Origin: Rhodothermales bacterium
Lineage (GTDB): Bacteria > Bacteroidota > Rhodothermia > Rhodothermales > Bin80
Direction: 5' to 3'
DNA length: 64,000 bases
NCBI GenBank assembly: GCA_958296045.1
Contig: CATQHT010000002.1
Coordinates: 310,001 to 374,000 of the forward strand
Shown here: in pieces, positions 55,288 through 64,000 of the stretch
Layout: every line of letters begins with the position of its first letter
How positions within the stretch are numbered: position 1 is the first letter of the stretch
The notes under the pieces: model-generated
Told to the model about the DNA's origin: nothing
Seen by the model: the letters and a program-made list of their open reading frames with translations, nothing else
Database searches by the model: none
Program-made: the position numbers and the translations under genes

Positions 55288-56532
55288 TTAATGAGCAGGA
55301 TCGGATGCTGCGTAAACGGTGAGCATCACTTCGGCACCATCAAGCACACGGTACTCTGGGCGCCTTCCTGAGAGCTTCTGGCTCTCCTGAATAATGATAG
55401 GCACGCCGTCGCCCCGTTTCTCCATAAGGAATTGGCGCGTGACCTCGCCCGTAGGATCTGCCCATGCGCACTTCGCCAACAGCGTCGTTAGGAGTTCGTT
55501 GCGGGTAGATTGGCGAAGCTCGATCGACTCGACGGTAATCGAATTCGGCAACGGCCCCGGCGAATAAAGCTCCAGCCGGTTCGCAAAGAGAAACAGGCGA
55601 ATCTTTGAACCGTGTACGGCATAATCGCGGTGTGCCACGGCATTCACAACAGCCTCAAAGACCGCGCGGAGGCTGAACTGAGGAGTCTCTACACGGCCTG
55701 GAATTTTGCGCGCCGCCACGCTCATATTGCGCCGCAGGAATGCCATGGCCCCCGCTACTTGTTCATCTAACGACCCGGTAATATCCTGCGCATCGACTTG
55801 GTAATTCGTGTCTTGATGTGTACCCCGGTAACAGACCGCTTGGATAAATGCACCAGGAAGCCACCGGTGCGGACTAGATGAAAACATCAGGATGCCAGCA
55901 ACGGTCGCACGAATATGCCCAGACTCATCCTCGGTTGCAAGATTCATTTTCTTGCACGTACCAAGGTAATCGGGGGCGGCGCCCAATATGTGGCGCAATC
56001 GAGCAGCATCGAGATCCGAAAAAGTCGTTTCTGGCACCGCCTGTTCCTCGAACCGGTACTGGCGGGCTTGGCTGCGTTGCTCGAACAAGCGCGAAAGCAT
56101 CTGCGTAGACATCTGCCGCTTCGAACTCCCCTGACGGTAAAAGTAGCCACCGGAGCTCCTGTGGACATACAGGCCACGCGGGATTTCAACTCTGAGTACC
56201 GGCTGCAATTCCCCTACGAAGTCGGGCAGCTCACTTCGATATATATGGCAAGGCAGTGGGGGCTCGATATTGCTGTTGCAGACTTCTAGGACGAAGTGCT
56301 CTACTTGGTCCAGCCGATTGAGCGGAATGCCGATGATGGCCCGCGTGTTGTCTTCGACGCCAAGAACCAATGTGCCACCGCGCGTGTTGGCAAAGGCGGC
56401 CAGCTCGTCGGCCAAGCTCGTTCGGGTAGGCCCCTTAATTTTACCTCCAGAGATACGGACCTCCTTGAGTTCCAGACTGCTGTCTTCGCCGAGCTGAATC
56501 CTGCGGCGCAATGATACGGGGTTCTCAGGCAT
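55288..56532 (-). CDS. AlbA_2/Schlafen-type DNA/RNA-binding protein with GHKL-like ATPase domain
   Basis: A 414-aa protein from the ATG at 56532 (MPENPVSLRRR); the track start lies inside the upstream gene. The N-terminal AlbA_2 (Schlafen AAA_4) domain has SSLELKEVRISGG and LADELAAFANTRGGTLVLGV. The C-terminal part has LRAVFEAVVNAVAHRDYAVH and LFLFANRLELYSPGPLPNSI, the HATPase-like region of the RecG-like/transcriptional-regulator Schlafen group. The ATG overlaps the stop of the PHP-ATPase gene by 1 nt (TGATG), so the two form a coupled pair. Related two-gene cassettes occur in defence islands; nuclease or tRNase activity is possible but not evident. Confidence 0.8.
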   Translation of the reverse strand: MPENPVSLRRRIQLGEDSSLELKEVRISGGKIKGPTRTSLADELAAFANTRGGTLVLGVEDNTRAIIGIPLNRLDQVEHFVLEVCNSNIEPPLPCHIYRSELPDFVGELQPVLRVEIPRGLYVHRSSGGYFYRQGSSKRQMSTQMLSRLFEQRSQARQYRFEEQAVPETTFSDLDAARLRHILGAAPDYLGTCKKMNLATEDESGHIRATVAGILMFSSSPHRWLPGAFIQAVCYRGTHQDTNYQVDAQDITGSLDEQVAGAMAFLRRNMSVAARKIPGRVETPQFSLRAVFEAVVNAVAHRDYAVHGSKIRLFLFANRLELYSPGPLPNSITVESIELRQSTRNELLTTLLAKCAWADPTGEVTRQFLMEKRGDGVPIIIQESQKLSGRRPEYRVLDGAEVMLTVYAASDPAH

Positions 56533-59321
56533 CAGATTCCCCCCACCGTGATGCGCCGATACCGCTCTTTGAACGCTTCTAGCCCACCCTCCATAATCCT
56601 GCAAACGGAATCCCTTACCTCCGCTTCCTGAAGGCTGCCTTTGCAATCCGTTGTCGTCTGTCCTGCCCGTGACGCGAGTGCGACAACTAGTTCTGCATCA
56701 CCGTTGACCACAATGCTCGGGTTGTGCGTGACTACAATGATTTGCCGCTGCTTCTTCTTGTCTCGCATCTGACGCACAATCAACTCGTAAATTAACTGAT
56801 TATCGAGGTCATCCTCCGGCTGATCCAGTACAAGCGGTTCTTGGCCGTAGGAAAGAAGAAATGCCAACAGCGCCGCCGTTTTCTGGCCAGGAGAGCCCTC
56901 CCGGATTGGGCGCAGCGGTCTTCCGTCGCCTGTCGGGCTGTAATAAACAGCCAGCGAATCATCGGGAAACCAAAGATCCAAACGATCCAGCACCTCCGGT
57001 GGCAGTGTGCGTAAATGCGCTGTAAAACGCGAATCCCGGGGTTGGCGTGTACCGTCACGGATTTCGTGAAGTCGCCGCTTCATGCTCGTCAGCGCACTGG
57101 CGATGCACTCAGACCCATTACGTGATCCCAGAGTCGCTTTGAGCGGCTCAACAAGATCATTGATGTCCTTCTCGAAACGGCCATCGTCCTTTTGGATCAG
57201 TCGACGGAACTCTGCCTCAATGGTATCTCCTTGTCCAAAGGGACGCACCTGGATTCGCACGTAGGGGCTATCATGCAACACGCTTTCCAAGAATGCACGG
57301 CGTGCCACTGTCAATTCCCTTCGGGTTTCCAGCAAGCATGTAAGGCTGTCTTCTTCTTTCTTCTTAAGGTTAGCTAATTCCCTTGCGTAGCGCTTCAATT
57401 CATCCAACTGCTGCTGTAGGCCATGCTTACGTTGCACCAGTAATCCATACTCCGATGGACCGCCTACCCCAGCCGTCGCTAACTCCTGCTTTAATGACGT
57501 GTAGGCGTCGCCAGCCTCATCGGCCGCATTCTTCCATGCCGTTTGATCAAGCGCATTTCTCCACTCAGCAACCGTCTTGTCCGCTACCTCAGCGGATTTC
57601 CCTAACTGCATGCGAATATTGATCAGACGCTCTCGTGCTATTCGTGCAGGAGCTACCAGCGAGGAGTCAGCCTGTGCGCCTGCATCTACAAAAAACGCAT
57701 CAAGCGCATCCGGCACAATATCCGCCTGAACATGCCGAATGTGTTCGCCCGCTTTGGCCCACTGGCTCTCCCAACGATCCACGAGCTGCTTCTGGCGCCG
57801 GTGGCGTTGGTAAGCTCGCAACACATCGGCGTGGCCGCGTTGCTCGAAAATCTTCAGCTTTCGCTCCACATCTGCTAGATCACCGGACAACTTCGATTCT
57901 TCGCGCATTTCATCGCGTAGTCTTCGTTTCTGGAGACGCAATGACATAAAGTTGTTTTCCTGTTGCTTCCAGCGCTTATCCCACGCATGGCGTTGGACCT
58001 CTGGTGCTTCATCCACAACGTCGAGCAGGGCACTGGGAGCCATTGCTAAGTAAAGCACCTGTTTTTGGCTGTACATCCGAACCGGAAATCGTTGGCGCAC
58101 ATCACCTTTAGCAGGAATCCACGAGCCATCCGGTTGCACCTCCTCCATCGCCTTGGCATTACCATCGGCGCTCCATCCGATACGATATTGCGCTCCATCT
58201 TTAGAGTAAACGACCTCTATCTTCGCGTCTTTTGTCAGCAGCCCGTCGTCGTTTCTATTCTTGTAAACTTCTGCGTACTTCGCAAATTCCTGCTCCAGTG
58301 CTTCTGGCAACTCGTTGTCGCGGCGAAGCGCAAGCCTGAGAAACTCTATCAGAGACGATTTTCCGGTACCGCGCCCTCCGATAATGGCATTCAGCCATGG
58401 GTTAAGATCGATGTTGAAGGTGCGTTCGCGGCCCATGTACTTGGTGCCCGTAACGCTAATGGACCGCAATATTGACGAAGCACAATCATCGTTCGGTGAA
58501 TTAGGGTAGCGGTCGGAGCGGCGCACCGAAAGGTCCCCGTCGCGCAGCGCAAGAGAAAGCCCTTCTAGGGACGGTGAGCCCATCTTTATCCATGTGAAGT
58601 GACTCCCGGGATAGCGTTGTTTCGGTCTGCCAGCAAGGTGGTGCGAGTCGGAGCCAAGAATCTCGGTCCAATTCAAATTCAAGCTGTTGTAGAGCTCCGG
58701 TTTTTCGAAATCTGCGTCTCTTAGCTCCATGGCGAATATTCCATCGTAACGCAGAATCTGCTCCAACGTCTGGCCGTGCGTTGCCTTGAACAGGCCCTTG
58801 TCCTGATCCGCATGTGCCGGAATTGCTATGCCGCCTGCATCAACAATCTCTTTCGCTGTATCTACTAAGGAAGCAGTTGTCACAGACCCAGGGCCCTTGG
58901 ATCCTACCGCCCCCAGCAATCTATTAATATCAGACGTTTCCTTTTCATTGGAAAACACCGCGAGAACATGCACTCCACCTTGAACCGAGATCTCAGCGCC
59001 TGGAAGCACATGCAGTGGCTGATAGCCATCTGGTTTTTCTTTTTCCATCTCCGACAAGGCTGTCTTTAGTTGGTCAATCCATTCGCCGCTGTCATGATCT
59101 GTAACGGCCACACAATCGATACCTGCGCGCATGTAACTGAGCAGCCATTCCCGTGGTTGGCAATCACTGCGCTGGTCTTCTTGATGTCGTCCCTTACCGA
59201 AGTCATTTGATGCTGGAGTATGCGTATGCAGATCGCACTTCCACCATCGCGCTCCGCCCCAATCCTTTGCCGTCTCAGTTGCGCCTGAGGCTACGTGCCC
59301 TTTGTTAATTCTTCGTGTCAT
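56532..59321 (-). CDS. TrlF-type PHP-domain plus SMC/ABC-like ATPase
   Basis: A 929-aa protein. The N-terminal PHP metallohydrolase domain has CDLHTHTPAS near 29-38, VTDHD near 73, an AHAD segment and GSDSHH near 233, a complete metal-ligand set. An SMC/RecN-like ATPase follows. Walker A IIGGRGTGKSS is near 313-323. A long coiled coil lies at ~440-700 (SLRLQKRRLRDEMREESKLS). The ABC signature region is GSPGQKTAALLAFLL, Walker B is LVLDQPEDDLDN near 830, and the H-loop is VVTHNP. NCBI names similar proteins TrlF family. It probably couples DNA sensing to PHP nuclease or phosphatase action; this is inferred. Confidence 0.85.
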   Translation of the reverse strand: MTRRINKGHVASGATETAKDWGGARWWKCDLHTHTPASNDFGKGRHQEDQRSDCQPREWLLSYMRAGIDCVAVTDHDSGEWIDQLKTALSEMEKEKPDGYQPLHVLPGAEISVQGGVHVLAVFSNEKETSDINRLLGAVGSKGPGSVTTASLVDTAKEIVDAGGIAIPAHADQDKGLFKATHGQTLEQILRYDGIFAMELRDADFEKPELYNSLNLNWTEILGSDSHHLAGRPKQRYPGSHFTWIKMGSPSLEGLSLALRDGDLSVRRSDRYPNSPNDDCASSILRSISVTGTKYMGRERTFNIDLNPWLNAIIGGRGTGKSSLIEFLRLALRRDNELPEALEQEFAKYAEVYKNRNDDGLLTKDAKIEVVYSKDGAQYRIGWSADGNAKAMEEVQPDGSWIPAKGDVRQRFPVRMYSQKQVLYLAMAPSALLDVVDEAPEVQRHAWDKRWKQQENNFMSLRLQKRRLRDEMREESKLSGDLADVERKLKIFEQRGHADVLRAYQRHRRQKQLVDRWESQWAKAGEHIRHVQADIVPDALDAFFVDAGAQADSSLVAPARIARERLINIRMQLGKSAEVADKTVAEWRNALDQTAWKNAADEAGDAYTSLKQELATAGVGGPSEYGLLVQRKHGLQQQLDELKRYARELANLKKKEEDSLTCLLETRRELTVARRAFLESVLHDSPYVRIQVRPFGQGDTIEAEFRRLIQKDDGRFEKDINDLVEPLKATLGSRNGSECIASALTSMKRRLHEIRDGTRQPRDSRFTAHLRTLPPEVLDRLDLWFPDDSLAVYYSPTGDGRPLRPIREGSPGQKTAALLAFLLSYGQEPLVLDQPEDDLDNQLIYELIVRQMRDKKKQRQIIVVTHNPSIVVNGDAELVVALASRAGQTTTDCKGSLQEAEVRDSVCRIMEGGLEAFKERYRRITVGGI

Positions 59322-59499
59322 GTTATTGTTTTACGGTGGTGCTCGATGTAGGATCCTCCTATTCACCTGCAGGGACAGGGTGCTGGACTCTCTTTGCAAA
59401 AGGAGGCCGAGCTCCAGAATGCGGCAACAGTTCTGAGCTCAGGACCGCCGTCACAGGCATGCTCAACACTCTATCGGCACGCGGCTTTCGCCATACAGC

Positions 59500-61395
59500 T
59501 CAGATCGCCCGCTCGTCGAGTTGCATGAACGCCGGCCGAACATCCTCGCCAGCAAAGAGCTTGCGAATCTCCTGGCAATCAGCGATGAATTTATCGGGAG
59601 GCACACGAGTGTAGGACCAGCAACTGATATCATTCCTTCGACCGTGGATCGCCTGTTCGGCCTCTTGGAGGTGGCGGGTGGCCTCGGTGGGACGCTCTCC
59701 GAGCCACTCGGCCACCGCGAGTGCTTGGAGAGCGTTGGGATTCTTGTCCAGCCACTTCTTGTCATCTTCGGCGTCGAAGAATTCCAGAACGCGGATGAAG
59801 GCACCATGATTTGGAACACCGCTCTCAGCCCAGAGGGCCATTGCCAGGTTGAATGCGGTGGGCACACGTCGAAGAGTCATGGATTCCGCCAGCTCCGACT
59901 GGAAGTAGCTAAGTGCGGGTGCGCAGTTGCCGACGGCCATGCGGGCAAAAGCGAGCTTCCACTTCCAATTTGCTTTCATGTCGGGTGAACCGTCACCACT
60001 CAATAGCACATCCTTGAGAATCGTGACCGCCACCCTTCGCTCATGCAGCGAGAGATCCAGGCGATCCGACACCGCCGCGCGTGCCAAAGGAGGCAGCCCC
60101 TGAATGATTGGGCTTGCGTTGACATAGGGCACGCGGTTCACTCCTAACGTTTCAAGCAGACCGAGACCCTTGCTGACAAGACTATAGCGATTTTGATCCT
60201 CGTTGGACGAGGAGTCTGGCGACTGCCGGAAGAACGAATGCAGAGCGTCTAACGCCGCTTGCGGGTCGCGGGTTAAACGTCGAGCGTGGGCCAGCGACAG
60301 CCACTGGCTAGACGTCAAAGATCTCAGACTCGCCACCCGTTCCAGCAGGTCCGCGGACTCGAGGATGGATCCTCGCGAGCCGTACATCCTAGCCAGCTCC
60401 CCGAGCACTCCCGGGTCGTTGTCATACTGCCGCCGAATCCGGTCGAGGAAATCCTCCTCGCTCAGCTTGGGAAGCCCTGGAGTCTCGCCTCGAAGACAAT
60501 TCAGAATCCCATCGCGGTCCCCAATGTTGTGGGATCGGATCCGGCGGGCCAGCTCCTGAAATGAGAGAGCGAGCCTCGTGCGGGGCCGTCTGTCCGTGTA
60601 GATGGGCTGAGTCAAGAGATCCATACTCTGGTAGTGTCTGATCTCGAGGAGTTGCCCAGACGGAATGTCGAGCCGCCGCTGAAACGTCGCCCGGCGCTCC
60701 TCGAGAATCCCTTCTTCGTCATCGGCGGCGGGGATTGCGGCCATGACGAAATGGAGCTGAATTGGGCCGTCCCTCCGGGGCATGCGCTTTTCTTCCCGGA
60801 TAGACTTGACGATCCCTTCCATGCCGCGCAGACTTTGGTCGTCTGGGCGAAACATCGTGACAACTGCGTCGGGCAGATGCCGTGTGCAGATTCCTCCAAC
60901 GTCCGTGAACCCGGTGCGAGAATCCAAGAGCACATAGTCAAAGCCGAGACGCCCCCATTGCGCCCGGAGATCTTCGAACATCAGGTAGCCGTCTCGAGCC
61001 GTATACAGCTCGTACCAGTCAATCTCGTTCAGGCGATGGCCGTAGCTTTCGTCTAACACCCCAGAAGGCATCAGAGCGATCTTACCGCCGCACTTGTCAG
61101 GGGTCGCATCCGTTATGTAGTCATCCACGCTGGGTACGCACATGCTCTTGAGATATTCACCAATGAATTCGACCATGCCTGGATGGGAAGAACCGAGGTC
61201 CATCGATTCCGTCGGGACGCCATGTCCGGTGCCTCTCCAGCGCCGTGGATGGATGGCCGGTGCCTCCAGGTCAAAGTCAACCACGAGGACTTGGAGACCT
61301 GCGTTGGCGAATTCGTAGGCGACGTTAAGAAGAGCCAGGGTTCGGCCGACCCCACCCTTGAAGGAGTAAAAGGTGGTCACATACATCAGGCCCAC
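59500..61395 (-). CDS. KGGVGR-motif ATPase with TPR-like C-terminal half
   Basis: A 631-aa protein. The variant Walker A FYSFKGGVGRTLALLNVAYE is at residues 9-28. VVDFDLEAPA follows, then YVLLDSRTGFTDVGGIC in the switch region and a segment RPDDQSLRGMEGI, all typical of this MinD/ParA-like group. From ~330 to the end it is helical with TPR-like spacing (LGELARMYGSRGSILESADL, ALAVAEWLGERPTEATRHL). It is the last gene of a three-gene operon. Its start overlaps the MqsA-like stop by 10 bp. It differs in architecture from the other KGGVGR ATPase at 50561..53320, which has a second P-loop in place of TPRs. Confidence 0.82.
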   Translation of the reverse strand: MGLMYVTTFYSFKGGVGRTLALLNVAYEFANAGLQVLVVDFDLEAPAIHPRRWRGTGHGVPTESMDLGSSHPGMVEFIGEYLKSMCVPSVDDYITDATPDKCGGKIALMPSGVLDESYGHRLNEIDWYELYTARDGYLMFEDLRAQWGRLGFDYVLLDSRTGFTDVGGICTRHLPDAVVTMFRPDDQSLRGMEGIVKSIREEKRMPRRDGPIQLHFVMAAIPAADDEEGILEERRATFQRRLDIPSGQLLEIRHYQSMDLLTQPIYTDRRPRTRLALSFQELARRIRSHNIGDRDGILNCLRGETPGLPKLSEEDFLDRIRRQYDNDPGVLGELARMYGSRGSILESADLLERVASLRSLTSSQWLSLAHARRLTRDPQAALDALHSFFRQSPDSSSNEDQNRYSLVSKGLGLLETLGVNRVPYVNASPIIQGLPPLARAAVSDRLDLSLHERRVAVTILKDVLLSGDGSPDMKANWKWKLAFARMAVGNCAPALSYFQSELAESMTLRRVPTAFNLAMALWAESGVPNHGAFIRVLEFFDAEDDKKWLDKNPNALQALAVAEWLGERPTEATRHLQEAEQAIHGRRNDISCWSYTRVPPDKFIADCQEIRKLFAGEDVRPAFMQLDERAI

Positions 61396-61967
61396 CTTTG
61401 CCGTAGATTCCAGTCTCTGGCCACCATTCGATAGCGTTCCTGATTACTGGGCGTGAGAATTACAAAAGTCACGGCCGCACTGGTTTCGGCTGGCTGCTCT
61501 GTACTGGATGAAGCCGCTCGTTTGGACATAGAGGATAGTCGGCGGAAGATCGCGGGATCCTGCAGAAGTCTGAGGTAGCGGTCGCTTGAGATGTTCTGGA
61601 TGACCTCTCGGCGCTCCCATCGGGCCAGCGTTGCCTCGCCGAAGCCGGTATAGCGGGCGAACGCGGCGCGGGACATGTTGTGGCTCACACGGAGTGCGCG
61701 GATCTCGTCGGGAGTCAGGACGTCGAGGTGTCGGCAGATGGCTTCGTGCCGTGCGATCTCGGCTGCCTCACCTGTGTAGGAAACCGAACAATGTGAACAG
61801 GTATGCACTGGTACTTCGGCACTGAGCTCCACCGCGTCGGATCCCGCTCCGTAGATGAAGGGATCGCGTATCAACTCGGTCTTGAGTCCCAGCGTCCCAC
61901 ACATCTCGCAGGATTCCGGTCCATAGGTGGGTCGGAGGACGGTCGGCGGGGAGGCAATCTTAGTCAT
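61386..61967 (-). CDS. MqsA-like Zn-finger/HTH protein
   Basis: A 193-aa protein. A CEMCGTLG ... CSHCSVSYTGEAAE pair of CxxC motifs (residues ~20-23 and ~57-60) forms the YgiT/MqsA-type zinc finger. It is followed by an XRE helix-turn-helix (ALRVSHNMSRAAFARYTGFG, then EATLARWERRE). The C-terminal ~60 residues are an extension not seen in classic MqsA. Classic MqsA is the antitoxin and operon repressor of MqsR. Here it overlaps the upstream 127-aa gene by 8 bp and the downstream ATPase by 10 bp, so it likely regulates the whole operon. Confidence 0.8.
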   Translation of the reverse strand: MTKIASPPTVLRPTYGPESCEMCGTLGLKTELIRDPFIYGAGSDAVELSAEVPVHTCSHCSVSYTGEAAEIARHEAICRHLDVLTPDEIRALRVSHNMSRAAFARYTGFGEATLARWERREVIQNISSDRYLRLLQDPAIFRRLSSMSKRAASSSTEQPAETSAAVTFVILTPSNQERYRMVARDWNLRQRWA

Positions 61968-62343
61968 CGTATTCGTCGATATGGAAGCTGCGGAGGAGAA
62001 CGCTAGACCTGAGGATCTGGAGCTTGATGTAGATGAGCGGTGAGTTGGGGGCCAGTCTGGCGCGGCACACCCAGGCTATTTCGCCGGAAGGTTGTCGGAG
62101 AGGTGTCCTTCTCAACGGGATGCCCGATTCGAGCAGCCGGACAATCTGCGACCACATACTTGCCTCGGTAAGAGGTAAGCCGGATTCGGGGTTCAGGATG
62201 TTCCAAGGGCGTACTTTGGTCGGCCGTTCGGGTGTGAAAGCCGTTCGTCGTTTGCGCTTCCGGATCAGCCCGATGAGCTGCTGGCGTATCCCGGCGCTGT
62301 TTGCCTCTTGGCCCTCTCCGGGCTGGTCCCGAGAGGGCCTCAT
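61960..62343 (-). CDS. Small unrecognised protein, first gene of the MqsA-like/KGGVGR operon (toxin candidate)
   Basis: A 127-aa protein. Basic N-terminus (QQLIGLIRKRKRRTAF), then WNILNPESGLPLTEASMWSQ and a compact alpha/beta C-terminus (EIAWVCRARLAPNSPLIYIK, then FHIDEYDD). Position and size suit a toxin paired with the MqsA-like protein, and the IYIKLQI ... SFH pattern is only loosely reminiscent of MqsR. I do not assign a family. The overlap with the next gene indicates coupling. Confidence 0.55.
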   Translation of the reverse strand: MRPSRDQPGEGQEANSAGIRQQLIGLIRKRKRRTAFTPERPTKVRPWNILNPESGLPLTEASMWSQIVRLLESGIPLRRTPLRQPSGEIAWVCRARLAPNSPLIYIKLQILRSSVLLRSFHIDEYDD

Positions 62344-63087
62344 GTTCGATACCGATCATATGATGAATAACAGTTCATAGAACATGCCAAAGGGATCCAA
62401 GATACGTAGAAAGCTACCATATGATTCCAAAAGGGTCAAGTCCAGCTCTGCCCTTGACCAGAAATAGGCGCAACAATTGGACTTACCACCGCAGGAATAG
62501 CGTTGATGCTTGGTAACCGTCCCGTAGAATGCATTTGACCCGGGAGACGTGCCCCGCTGATGTTTGGGTGCGGTCCTCAATGGCAATGCGGAAACCTCGG
62601 TTTCAGGCTGGTTGGGGTATCCTCACCTCGTTAGGGCAGCCATGGCTGGGAACCCGCGCCTATATTGGTATTCGCTGACATTCTTTGGGAGTCACGTTAT
62701 GAGTGCGAGCGATCTTCTATGAAGGGTGTACCTGGTCAATGAGCGAGCGGCCATACGGCTGCAGTGCGGACAGGGACATGGCGTGTAACCGGCGCAAGTG
62801 GCCTTGCCGCGCAGGTCTGCCAGCGTGTGCAACCGTAGGCCGCCCGTGAGGCATTGCGTAACGGATGGTCGGTAGCGGAGACTGGGCAATGGTCCTGCTC
62901 CGCTATCCTCCAATGGAGGTGTCGGAGGATGAAGCGGTTGCCACTGGGGGTAGCTGCAGGTGGATCTCCCTGGACGGATTATGCGGTGCAGTAGCTCCAG
63001 GATACTGGACCGTTGGTCCAACCATTCATGGATTTATCATTCACTGCCGGGGGAGAGCATCCGACTGCCCACTAGCGCCGTCGCTCG
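62344..63087. other. Gene-poor right flank of the second defence island
   Basis: About 740 bp. The first ~250 bp should hold the promoter of the three-gene operon. The rest is mostly the degraded repeat described separately. No intact gene is supported. Confidence 0.4.
62605..63000 (-). repeat. Copy 2 of the diverged ~400-bp repeat (partner at 28095..28510)
   Basis: The reverse complement matches copy 1 in colinear blocks over about 400 bp (see copy 1). All frames are broken. The two copies are 34 kb apart in inverted orientation. Confidence 0.55.
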
Positions 63088-63552
63088 TTAGATCTGGCCT
63101 TCGCGCATGTTCAGCATCCGCAGGGATTTGGCAAATCCTAACAGTTGCAAAACTTTCAGGGCCAAACGTTCGCCTCCGACGGTCCACGTGTCGGTATGAT
63201 GGACTTCATCAATGATGATGACATCCCGGTCGTCCACGCTGTAGCCCTTGTCCAGCAGTTTCTAAACGATGGCCTCGCTGACGGGGCGGAGAGTTCCACT
63301 CTCCACCGCTATGCGGCTTTGTCCTCGCAAGCCATCGTTAATATGGAGGACCAACTTGTGCCATTGCTTTCTGGGAATATTGATGGCTTGGCCCAGGTTA
63401 AGGACGGTCCGCTGTTTAGGAGCGCCATTGATCCGGTGGCATTCGACACGCGCGTAGCTGGTGGCCTTGGTGCGGGGATGTAAGGATTCATGTCTTGGCG
63501 CGGATGTACTTACGGGCGTGCGGGCGGGTGTTGGGTTCCTTCGCGTCAACAT
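63088..63552 (-). pseudogene. IS1634-type transposase remnant
   Basis: The minus frame from 63552 contains ATSYARVECHRINGAPKQRT followed by VLNLGQAINIPRKQWHKLVL, the N-terminal signature of IS1634-family transposases. A TAG at 63262 interrupts it. The same frame then continues VIIIDEVHHTDTWTVGGERL and ALKVLQLLGF, which also fits the family, to a stop at 63088. Only the N-terminal ~150 codons remain. Confidence 0.7.
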
Positions 63553-63729
63553 ATGGTTTGGTTTCGAAGCGGTTTGCGACTATTCCACTGCCTTGCAACT
63601 ATTGGTAAAATGAGCTTATACACTGATGTATATCACATGTACAGCGCTGATAATGGGACCACAATGCCACAAATCAGACGCCGAATTCGCTGCGCGCAAG
63701 TGACAAACTTGGGCCTAGTGTTCTCGGTT

Positions 63730-64000
63730 TCAGGCAGGGTCCCCCTTCGTGCGCTTGGACTTTATCAGGACCCAATAGAAGGCGAATGGCAATCCCGTGG
63801 CCACAAAGGCAAGGTCTATCAGGGAATTCTGTGGCTCAAACCAGAAACGTATCACGACAAGAGCAAGAATAACGACTAGATAGAGCGCAGGTAACACGGG
63901 GTAGCCGGGCATCCTGAAGGCGTCCTGCGCGCCCTCGTTTCGCGTCCGTAGTACAAAAAAGGAGACAGCGGTGACGGCGTAAAAGATCAGAACAGCGAAC
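63730..64000 (-). CDS. APC-family amino-acid permease, C-terminus (cut by window edge)
   Basis: The frame runs off the right edge; the visible 90 codons were read from the reverse complement beyond the track ORF. AVLIFYAVTAVSFFVLRTRN, then FRMPGYPVLPALYLVVILAL and a last hydrophobic helix before a basic tail (LIKSKRTKGDPA) are the final transmembrane segments of APC-superfamily permeases. The FRxPGYPxLP loop is the family hallmark. Substrate cannot be told from this part. Confidence 0.85.
   Translation of the reverse strand, partial: FAVLIFYAVTAVSFFVLRTRNEGAQDAFRMPGYPVLPALYLVVILALVVIRFWFEPQNSLIDLAFVATGLPFAFYWVLIKSKRTKGDPA

Noticed and set aside
55041-55371. 71- and 90-aa opposed ORFs beside the AlbA_2-type gene
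   Set aside because: Mirror-image composition and no start or motif support.
63490-63879. 129-aa plus-strand ORF at the right end
   Set aside because: It is antisense to the APC permease C-terminus and the IS1634 remnant, and shows no motif.

Overview
The window looks like a chromosomal piece of a Gram-negative bacterium of the Bacteroidota/Rhodothermota type. This is an inference. It rests on a TonB-dependent receptor with an N-terminal carboxypeptidase-regulatory domain, a sortilin-like BNR-repeat exoprotein, a large secreted dehydrogenase-type lipoprotein, Tat-exported Gfo/Idh proteins and generally weak Shine-Dalgarno sites. Housekeeping genes (acnA, recO, a tRNA-Ala) lie in the middle. 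Both flanks are accessory DNA dominated by genome-defence genes, toxin-antitoxin-like pairs and decayed insertion sequences.

Region 1 (1-13.0 kb, minus strand) is a defence operon. A 1748-aa DUF1998-type helicase with a C-terminal nuclease-like fold is followed by a 955-aa SNF2 helicase and a PglX/Eco57I-type adenine methyltransferase. A DruA/DUF4338 protein running off the left edge comes last. The parts recall DISARM (drmD, drmMI, drmA/B) and Druantia (druE, druA). The methyltransferase is broken by about 11 copies of the heptamer GGATCAC (GATCCGT on the plus strand). Frame arithmetic shows that losing one unit, or gaining two, would restore one uninterrupted 1400-codon reading frame. This is the signature expected of a phase-variable switch and is the main finding.

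Region 2 (13.4-25.3 kb) holds a convergent pair of paralogous HsdR_N-like nucleases, a protein made of two subtilase-prodomain-like repeats, an aminotransferase and an ImmA/IrrE-DUF4411 pair. It also holds a pseudogene copy of the prodomain gene in inverted orientation, a fossil third nuclease copy, an ISL3 remnant and an IS4-type transposase tail.

Region 3 (25.3-49.1 kb) starts with two degraded or unusual exported-protein genes. It continues with a catabolic or oxidative cluster (multidomain dehydrogenase/cupredoxin/ThuA lipoprotein, cupin, PEP-hydrolase-family protein, Tat-exported oxidoreductase). Then come the TonB receptor with a strong terminator, tRNA-Ala(CGC), aconitase, hydantoinase/oxoprolinase A and B subunits, RecO and the BNR-repeat exoprotein.

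Region 4 (49.6-62.4 kb, minus strand) is a second defence island. It holds a TIR-like protein beside a frame-damaged ORF, a HEPN-like gene plus a KGGVGR two-P-loop ATPase, an IS66 remnant, a PHP-ATPase (TrlF type) plus AlbA_2/Schlafen-type protein pair, and a three-gene operon of a small protein, an MqsA-like Zn-finger/HTH protein and a second KGGVGR ATPase. The right end carries an IS1634-type remnant and the C-terminus of an APC amino-acid permease.
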